From: Bacteroidota bacterium
Lineage (GTDB): Bacteria > Bacteroidota > Bacteroidia > Chitinophagales > Saprospiraceae
Assembly (NCBI GenBank): GCA_029781865.1
Contig: JAKOVW010000032.1
Span: 62,001-126,000 of the forward strand
Direction: 5' to 3'
DNA length: 64,000 bases
Positions 17,737-25,400 of this stretch are shown piece after piece. How positions within the stretch are numbered: the first letter of the stretch is position 1; every line of letters starts with the position of its first letter. The position numbers were made by a program, and so were the translations under genes. The notes under the pieces were generated by a model. That model saw nothing but the letters and a program-made list of their open reading frames with translations. It was not told the DNA's origin and did no database searches.

Positions 17737-19863
17737 TTACACTTCCATAACCAGATTTATTTGAGTTCCACTTCCGGAAGTGGAATTAATGGATAAAGAG
17801 GCTCCAATTTCTTTCGCTCTGGCATACATGTTTTTTAATCCATTGCCGTGATATTCCTGTTGGTTATCAAAACCAATTCCATCATCCTGAATATTCATAA
17901 TCAGCTTGCCTCCTTGTTCCTTGATCGCAAATTCAGCATTGGCAGCATTTGAATATTTTACCATATTATTCGTTGCTTCTTTGAAAATTAAATACAGATT
18001 TCGCCTGGCATCCATGGGAATATTTATTTTACCTGCTTTGTCATCTACGACAAATCTGAATTCAATTTGTTTGGCCCCCAATAACTCATAAGCAAAGCTT
18101 CGCATTCGTAAAATAATTTTCTCAAACTGGTCATTGTCCGGTTTTATGGTCCATACGATGTCGGCCATAGCATCGAGCATCTTTTTTGAACTCTCTTCAA
18201 TAGTTTGTAATAAAGATTGTACTTCACTCGGTCGCCTTTGTGCAATCTGGGAGAAAATGGAGATACTACTCAGTGTGCTTCCTACATCATCATGAAGATC
18301 ACTGGCTATCTTGTTTCTCAACGTCTGAAGTTTTAGGCGTTGCCGGTTATAGTATTCACGATAAACCAAAAATGAAATAAGCACAAATAAGATGATAAAG
18401 CCGATCAGGTAATTTTTAGTGCGCTTTTGATCGCCGAGTTCTAAAGACTGTAATTTCAATTGCCGGTCTTTGAGTTCCGATTCGAATTTTTCTTTCACCT
18501 CAGTAAGTTGCTTACTTTTTTCAGAATCAAAAATGCTGTCTTTGTACTCAGTGTAAAGTTTATAGTGATTCAGTGCTTCCAAATAATCTTTGTTGTCAAG
18601 GCTCATTTTATATAAACCCTCTTCAGCATCCGCTAAATCGCTGAATCCCCTCATGCCTTGTGCCAATGACAGTGCTTGCAAAAAATATTTTTTTGCCGTA
18701 TCAGCCTGATTTATTGCCGCATATAATTTTCCCAGACGATTGCACACTGAAACAATTAAAACTTGATTTCCTATTTCTTTACTAATATCGAGTGATTCCT
18801 CAAAATATTTTATTGCTTCATTGTTATGCCCTTGTAAGAAATTCAATTGCCCTATGTTATTCAGGTTGTATGAAATTCCTCTTTTGGATTCTAACTCCTT
18901 ATTCAATTTCAGACTTTCCTTAAAATAATTCATGGCAGCTGAATAATTCTTAAAATCTCTTTCCATTACACCTATATACTCCAGCACTATAGAGATAAGA
19001 TCTTTTGCTCCAATTGATTTAGAGATATTTAATGCTTTATTAAAATAATTCATTGCATGCGTGGTATCCTTTTGATCCCTATATAAATTGCCGATAGTTG
19101 CATACATATTTGCCATAGTGATCTTATTCCCTATCGATTCATAAAATGTCAATGCGTTAAAATAATTTTCCATGGCCTTAGGTACATTTCCCTGCAGCTC
19201 ATAAATATAACCCATGCCTGTGTATATATCAGCCATATTACCAGTATCCATATTAGATTTAGATATGTCTAATGCCTCAGAATATACAAGCAATGCTTCC
19301 GGTAATTTACCCCATGAATAATATATTGAACCAATCCGAAGTTCCACCTCAGCTACATATTTTGGTAAATTCAATTCCAGATATGCTTCTTTGGCAGAAT
19401 TCGCATAATTCAGTGCTTCAGCGTATTTATCCTGGTACGTTTTAAGATCTGCAAGATTAGCTTCCATGGCCGCAATCTTCCGTTTAGATTGCAATTCCCT
19501 GTAAAGAATCAGAGCGCGCATATCATAACTCTCTGCATCCTGATATTTTCCAAGTTGTTTATTAATCGATCCTAACCAAAGGCACAAATTGGCGATGCCT
19601 TTTTTGTAGTCTATTTTCTCAGCCAATGCCAATCCCTGATCTGCATATTTAATTGCCTGTTGAATATCAGATTGATAAAAGTAAACAGAATCAATCACGG
19701 TAATTAAATCTACCCGAACCGTATCCACACTGCAATTATCCAATAGAAGTTGAAGTGAATCTATGACCTTATTTTGGCCAAATAGTTTCTGATTTGAATT
19801 CAATAAAATAAATAAAAGCAGCAATCTGATGTAATGGTGCATACAAACAATGGCTATTCGCAT
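17737..19863 (-). CDS. TPR sensor histidine kinase (copy B)
   Basis: A 708-residue paralog of copy A with the same plan: signal peptide (to about FGQ), about ten periplasmic TPRs, a membrane span (NYLIGFIILFVLISFLVYRE), the phospho-His motif DLHDDVGSTLSSIS and a HATPase domain with DDGIGFD. The catalytic half is almost identical to copy A at the DNA level (for example 17820-18310 against 15370-15860), while the TPR half has drifted strongly. It is transcribed divergently from the T9SS gene at 20079 and shares its regulatory region. It probably feeds the same regulator (14584-15225) with a different input. Confidence 0.9.
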   Translation of the reverse strand: MRIAIVCMHHYIRLLLLFILLNSNQKLFGQNKVIDSLQLLLDNCSVDTVRVDLITVIDSVYFYQSDIQQAIKYADQGLALAEKIDYKKGIANLCLWLGSINKQLGKYQDAESYDMRALILYRELQSKRKIAAMEANLADLKTYQDKYAEALNYANSAKEAYLELNLPKYVAEVELRIGSIYYSWGKLPEALLVYSEALDISKSNMDTGNMADIYTGMGYIYELQGNVPKAMENYFNALTFYESIGNKITMANMYATIGNLYRDQKDTTHAMNYFNKALNISKSIGAKDLISIVLEYIGVMERDFKNYSAAMNYFKESLKLNKELESKRGISYNLNNIGQLNFLQGHNNEAIKYFEESLDISKEIGNQVLIVSVCNRLGKLYAAINQADTAKKYFLQALSLAQGMRGFSDLADAEEGLYKMSLDNKDYLEALNHYKLYTEYKDSIFDSEKSKQLTEVKEKFESELKDRQLKLQSLELGDQKRTKNYLIGFIILFVLISFLVYREYYNRQRLKLQTLRNKIASDLHDDVGSTLSSISIFSQIAQRRPSEVQSLLQTIEESSKKMLDAMADIVWTIKPDNDQFEKIILRMRSFAYELLGAKQIEFRFVVDDKAGKINIPMDARRNLYLIFKEATNNMVKYSNAANAEFAIKEQGGKLIMNIQDDGIGFDNQQEYHGNGLKNMYARAKEIGASLSINSTSGSGTQINLVMEV

Positions 19864-19921
19864 AACTCCAGTTTGTTTTGAGATGTCATTTCATTAGAGA
19901 ATAGACATCGGTTATATCTGG

Positions 19922-19929
19922 CAAATATA
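19922..19929 (-). promoter_or_regulatory. Candidate -7 box of kinase copy B
   Basis: The minus strand reads TATATTTG, identical to the box before kinase copy A and 58 bases from the ATG. The -33 region is covered by the dyad at 19955-19966. Confidence 0.5.
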
Positions 19930-19954
19930 ATCTTCTTTTGGGTGAGTAAAACCA

Positions 19955-19966
19955 CACATTGATGTG
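19955..19966. promoter_or_regulatory. Operator-like dyad CACATTGATGTG between divergent kinase B and T9SS gene
   Basis: A 12-base dyad with arms CACAT and ATGTG. It lies 91 bases from the kinase start, and its last base is 113 bases before the T9SS gene start at 20079. The same dyad before the gene at 22454 has exactly the same distance, which points to a functional arrangement rather than chance. Confidence 0.6.
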
Positions 19967-19994
19967 ATTTATCAGAGGCTCATTCCCTGAACTT

Positions 19995-20040
19995 CACATT
20001 CAAATGCGATTGACCTGAGCCGGGGGCCGATTTACATTTG
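19995..20040 (+). promoter_or_regulatory. Promoter of the T9SS gene with a proximal dyad
   Basis: An imperfect dyad CACATTCAAATGCG (19995-20008) abuts a -33 element ATTG (20009-20012). Twenty bases later comes the -7 box TACATTTG (20033-20040). The centres of the distal and proximal dyads are about 41 bases apart, near four helical turns. The same structure is at 22370-22415. Confidence 0.6.
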
Positions 20041-20078
20041 TCCGGTAATTTCAAATTAATCATCTTAAAATTAATTCA

Positions 20079-21806
20079 ATGAAAAATCTGTACTCATTTC
20101 TACTTTTAATATTGTTGCTGAATGTCGTTCATGCACAATATAGTTTCAACAACCTGAACAGTCAGACGGTAACTAAAACCGTTGACCGTATGGCGACTGA
20201 CAACGCAGGTAACAGTTACGTGAGCGGCTCATTTGGCACAAGCATTACGTTTGGAAACACCACTCTGGTTAATTCAGCGCCAGTTGGAGGGAGGAACAAC
20301 ACTCCTCAATCTGCAGCTTACATAACAAAGCTTGGGTCCAATGGCAATGCGATTTGGGCAAAGGCAGTGAATCTTCTGAACATCAATGCCAGAAATGGAA
20401 GCGCTGCTTACATTCATAAAATTTATGTTGATGCAGCAGGCAATGTGTACATTACTGGTGAATTTGAAGGCAAAATAACTCTTGACAATATCACCCTTAT
20501 TTCCAATAAGAACAGCTATGGTGATTACTTCTGGGATATTTTTACTGCCAAGTTAAATTCCAGCGGAAACTTTGTTTGGGCCAAATCGGAAGGTACTGCA
20601 GAAGAAGTAGATTGCCAGGGAGGTGAATATGGCTGGTCTGTTACAGCAGATGCAAACGGCAATGCATTTGTTATCGGAAATATAGTCGCAAAAGTATTTA
20701 ATCTCAATAAGAACGATGCCTGGCCCTGCGGATGCGGCACTAAAAAACTGGTCATGGGAATTTACCTCGTAAAGTATAGCTCTTCCGGCACAAAACTCTG
20801 GGATAAAATCTATTATAATAGTCTCGAATCTGCAAATTCAAGCTGTCCCTGGGCTCCAAACGGTCGTGATATTGCCTGCGACGGTTCTAACATCTATCTG
20901 ACAGGAAATTTTGTTGGAACTACGATTTTTGGCAACCTTAGCTTAAGCTCAGGAAGTAATACTGTTTATAACTCATTCTTTGTTAAACTAGACAACAATG
21001 GCAATACTGTTTGGGCAAATTCAGCTACCAACACAGACAACTCAGCATACAATGTATTATTGGACAACAACAATGATATCTATTTCTGTGGCGCCTTTTC
21101 AAATGGTACTCTGAACTTTGGAGGTCCTACTCTTTCCACAAGTAGCCAGATTTCATATCTTGCAAAATATACAACAGGAGGTACTTGTTTATGGGCCGCA
21201 CTGGCCGGAGGTCAGGCATGTCCATTCCGTCGTATGATCAAGCATCCTGATGGCAACATTGCATTACCAGTACATAAATTAAATACAAATTCAAATTTAG
21301 TTTTTGGATTTCTTGAGTTGTCTCCCACCGATGGCTCTGTAGCAAATTCAAATGATCCTAACGATATCTCCAATTTAAATTTTTCTATATCTGATATCGT
21401 CAGTGCTGATAATGGATTCCGGTATATACAGAATCTCCAGGGTTCTTATACTATTGGAAGTACAACAATTACTTCAAGTCAGCCCAATGGAAGTAGTTAC
21501 AAAGATTTGATTTTGGTTAATTATACAATGGCTCCTTCTGCATTGATACTATCCACTCAGTCCGATCAACATTCAAATTCAAAAATGGAGGTGTATCCGA
21601 ATCCCGCTTCTCAACAAATAATGATCATTTCAAAGGATAATCAAAATCTGGGAAGCTTAAGAATTTACGATAGTCATGGAAAGCTTCATTATCAAACAAT
21701 CTGCGAAAACAACCAGGCAGAAATCAGCTTATCGAATTGGCCGTCAGGATTCTATTTTATTACACTCCCGAAATCCGGTCAGACACAGATTTTCATTAAA
21801 CAATAA
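20079..21806 (+). CDS. T9SS sorting-domain protein with SBBP-like beta-propeller repeats
   Basis: A 575-residue secreted protein with a signal peptide (MKNLYSFLLLILLLNVVHAQ). Repeats of the SBBP type follow across about 30-490: DNAGNSYVSGSFGTSITFG, DAAGNVYITGEFEGKITLD and YLTGNFVGTTIFG are three clear units, each linked to a phrase like YITKLGSNGNAIWAK. These usually fold as a beta-propeller. The C-terminal T9SS domain starts at EVYPNPASQQIM and ends in TQIFIKQ. It is probably a cell-surface protein. It is divergent from kinase copy B and shares a dyad-bearing promoter with the adhesin gene at 22454, so it is a likely target of the same signalling system. Confidence 0.85.
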   Translation: MKNLYSFLLLILLLNVVHAQYSFNNLNSQTVTKTVDRMATDNAGNSYVSGSFGTSITFGNTTLVNSAPVGGRNNTPQSAAYITKLGSNGNAIWAKAVNLLNINARNGSAAYIHKIYVDAAGNVYITGEFEGKITLDNITLISNKNSYGDYFWDIFTAKLNSSGNFVWAKSEGTAEEVDCQGGEYGWSVTADANGNAFVIGNIVAKVFNLNKNDAWPCGCGTKKLVMGIYLVKYSSSGTKLWDKIYYNSLESANSSCPWAPNGRDIACDGSNIYLTGNFVGTTIFGNLSLSSGSNTVYNSFFVKLDNNGNTVWANSATNTDNSAYNVLLDNNNDIYFCGAFSNGTLNFGGPTLSTSSQISYLAKYTTGGTCLWAALAGGQACPFRRMIKHPDGNIALPVHKLNTNSNLVFGFLELSPTDGSVANSNDPNDISNLNFSISDIVSADNGFRYIQNLQGSYTIGSTTITSSQPNGSSYKDLILVNYTMAPSALILSTQSDQHSNSKMEVYPNPASQQIMIISKDNQNLGSLRIYDSHGKLHYQTICENNQAEISLSNWPSGFYFITLPKSGQTQIFIKQ

Positions 21807-21849
21807 TTACCTGAATCAGAATTCAAAATATCCGATTCGCTATCATAAT

Positions 21850-21890
21850 AACAATGACTAATTTGTTCATTCAAATTAGTCATTGTTTTT
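21850..21890 (+). terminator. Strong intrinsic terminator after the SBBP-like T9SS gene
   Basis: AACAATGACTAATTTG (21850-21865) pairs perfectly with CAAATTAGTCATTGTT (21872-21887) across a 6-base loop, a 16-bp stem, followed by a T-run. It is 44 bases after the stop codon. Confidence 0.85.
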
Positions 21891-22329
21891 TATTCAGTAT
21901 CGTTAATCGTTTTGTCATTGCCGGCCATCATAGCTTAGTTTAATTTATGAATTTCCCTATAGCACTTCTATGATCTCTATGTTTCCAGTTGTTTGATTTT
22001 TTAATGCAGCCTGGAAATATCACGAACATGAAACACCAATTAATAATCCAGCTTTGATTTGATTCTACATTTCCATTCTTTGTGCACTATGTGGTTGAAT
22101 TTACATCGCCAATGAGACACATCCCGAACATTATATATTAATCATGGAATACTCATGCTGAATGAGTATAATTAAGAATGAGGCAAACAAGCAGTGTCTG
22201 ATCAGAATAAAAGTCACCTTTGAATTGAGCAACATGGTATTTATTCATTTTATTCCAAGCCAAAATTGATCCCTTATTATACCAAGTATAACACAACTAA
22301 TATAAATTCCTATTCAGTTCAGAAAATCA
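21891..22329. other. Intergenic region before the adhesin promoter
   Basis: 439 bases without a convincing gene. The last 40 bases before the dyad at 22330 resemble the kinase-side leaders (AATATAA...AAAA-CACACATT). This may mean that a third divergent kinase copy once stood here and was lost, but no kinase-coding remnant is recognisable. Confidence 0.3.
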
Positions 22330-22341
22330 CACATTGATGTG
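22330..22341. promoter_or_regulatory. Operator-like dyad CACATTGATGTG before the adhesin gene
   Basis: Identical to the dyad at 19955-19966 and again ends exactly 113 bases before the start codon (22454). Third copy of the element in this module. Confidence 0.6.
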
Positions 22342-22369
22342 ATTTAATAACGGTTTCGCCTCAGAACTT

Positions 22370-22415
22370 CACATTCAAATGCGATTGACCTGGGCCCGGG
22401 GACAATTTACTTTTG
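22370..22415 (+). promoter_or_regulatory. Promoter of the delta-60/HYR adhesin with a proximal dyad
   Basis: Imperfect dyad CACATTCAAATGCG at 22370-22383, -33 ATTG at 22384-22387, a 20-base spacer, and -7 TACTTTTG at 22408-22415. Same layout and spacing as before the gene at 20079, so both genes should be switched together. Confidence 0.6.
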
Positions 22416-22453
22416 TCTGGTTAATTCAAATTGATTAGATAAAAATCAGAACA

Positions 22454-25400
22454 ATGCTAAAATCTAATAAAACATTATCCAGATTCATCTGCTTCTTCCT
22501 TAGCTTAACTGCCATCGCTATACATGCTCAGTTCAACACATTGGATCCCTCTTTTAATCCGAATGATCCAGGATTTGGTAAAGGCGATGGATTATCCCAG
22601 ACCAGCGGGGGGGCCCGAGTTTATGCATTTGCACGGCAGACAGATGGCAAAATAATTGTAGTTGGTACATTTAATTCGTACAATTCTGTTACGATGTTTA
22701 AAAACATCATGCGGATAAATCCTGACGGAAGCTTAGATAATAGTTTTCATCCAAGTTCAGGGTTCATATCCGGCACGCCAAAATGTGTTCTCCTTCAGAG
22801 TGATGGAAAAATATTGGTCGGTGGTGGAAATTTTAATTACAATGGAGTAAGTCGTTCAGGTTTAGTACGTATAAATGCCGATGGAAGTGTGGATGTCGGA
22901 TTTAATCCTACATTTAATTCAGAAGTTCTCGGTTTGAAACAAATGCCATCAGGTAAAATTATCGCCGTTGGAAGTTTTACTACGGTCAATAGTGCGGGGA
23001 GGACGAGAATTGCCATTCTGAATTCAGATGGCAGCCTTGATTCAGGATTTAATCCCGGTTCGGGCTTCGAAGGATTGACAGGTTTTGTTTCTACCAGAAC
23101 CATCGCGATTCAAGCTGATTCCAAAATAATAATCGGGGGACGATTTACGAAATACAATGGCAGCGCTGCCTTCAGCATTGCGCGCATTGATTCCATTGGA
23201 ACAATTGATGCTTCATTTAATGCGGGCACCGGAATTGTTGCTACAGATAATGGTGGAGCTGAGGGAGAGGTCAATGCTATGATTTTACAGAACGATCAAA
23301 AGATTTTGGTCGCTGGAAATTTTAATAGAGTGAATGGCAACATAATAAATGGTTTGACCAGACTTAATTCAAACGGAAGTTTCGATGCAAGTTTCATTCA
23401 AAATAAAACCTGTTCACCGATTTATTCAATTTGTCAACAAAGTGATGGCAAAATAATTGTAGGTAGCGGTTCAAATATGAGTGGGCTGGTTGTATTTAGT
23501 TACAAACAACCTGGTTCAGCAGGTGGAGTTGGTAAATATTCATGCATGGCACGTTTTAATTTGGACGGCTCGATGGATTTCAGTTTCGGCCCGTATGGAC
23601 TGGTAGGTGCCAATGTAGATATTCACGCCACACTCATCACCGAGAATGATAAATTTATTGTGGGGGGTGATTTTACAAGCATCAATCTCGTATCAAGAAG
23701 TCACATTGCAGGCATGTTGGCGGATGGAAATGTGGATACCAATTTTGATTTGGCATCAGGTTCTAATTCCACAATTCTGGATATCATCAAACAACCCGAT
23801 GGGAATTTCTTGCTTGGCGGTTATCTCACCATGTATAATGGCAAAATCAAAAAGGGAATATGTCGTATCAAACCTGATGGCAGTTTGGATAATTCATTCG
23901 ATGCCGGACGAGGTCCCATCACCGATGCACAAAATATTGCAGAAGTAGAATCGATAAGCATGCAATCGGATGGTAAAATTCTGGTCGGCGGTTCTTTTAC
24001 TCAATTCAATGAGGCAAACACTGAGTCATCAAATTACATTGGCTCAAATTCACCTTATATCACAAGATTGAAGACGGATGGAAGTCCTGATAACTCATTC
24101 AACAATCCCTGCACTCCTCCCCCTTTTGCCATTGGTGATGTAGTCTACAAAATCATCATCTTGCCAGGCGATAAAATACTTATGGCCGGACGATTTAAAA
24201 TCAATGGAGTGAATTATGGCCTATTGAGATTGAATTCTGATGGTACCATTGATCCGTCATTCAAAAAAGGAATAGCAGATGATTATATTTTTACGATGTG
24301 TATTGACGCCAGTAACCGGATTTTACTGGGTGGAAATTTTACTAAGTACAATAATATAAGTTCAATACGAATCGTTCGCCTGGATTCTCTTGGCAATATT
24401 GATCCAGGTTTTGTTACAAGTACCGGTGCCAACAATAAAATAAGAAAAATTAATGTGCAAAGCGACGGTACAATTCTGATTGCAGGAGACTTTACACAAT
24501 ACAAGTCAATCAATGCAAAGTACCTGGCCCGGATATTGGAGAACGGAGACCTGGACATGAGTTTTGGCTCAAATCCCGGCCCAGGCAGCATCGTCACGGA
24601 CATTATGACTTTGCCGGATAATAAGATTATGATTACTGGTGATTTTTCAATATATAACAACATTATTAGAAATAGAATCGCTAGACTGAACGCAAATGGA
24701 AGTCTTGATCCAAATTTTACTTATTGCGGAGGTCTTAATAGCAGTGGATCTGTGCTTGCGCTCGGTGATAATTACAAGTTGCTTATAGGAGGAGGATTTA
24801 CCTCAATTAATGATTGCGGGAAAAACCGGATTGGAAAAATATATCTCGATTCCATATCGGGCAATAAAATCTCAAACGCTCAAACGATTTGTTATAATAG
24901 TGTACCAGATTTTCTGCAAACAGATTTATCAGCCGGCGGCCTGGATTGCCATGTTTATAGTTTTCAATGGCAGAGCAGCAGCGATGGAATTACATTTGGT
25001 AATATCGTTAACGCAATCAATGAAACGCTACAACCGGAAAGATTAACAAGCAATACCTGGTATCGACGCAAGGCTACCATAAATTGCGGTTCAACATTTA
25101 GCAACAGTATTAAAATAAATGTCCTGTCACCCGTAACCGGAAATACTATTAAATCCGATCAAAGCATATGTTACAATACAATGCCAAATGATATTGTGAC
25201 CAATATTCCTGCTACAGGTGGTGATGGAATTTTCAGCTATCAATGGCAAAGTAGCACAAACGGAATAGATTTCACAGACATGATCAATTCAAATTCGGAA
25301 AACTTATTAGCAGGAAATCAAATTAATACAACGTGGTTCCGACGAATTGCCAGAAACAAATGTGGCGATCTGATTAGCAATTCCATTAAAATAACTGTTT

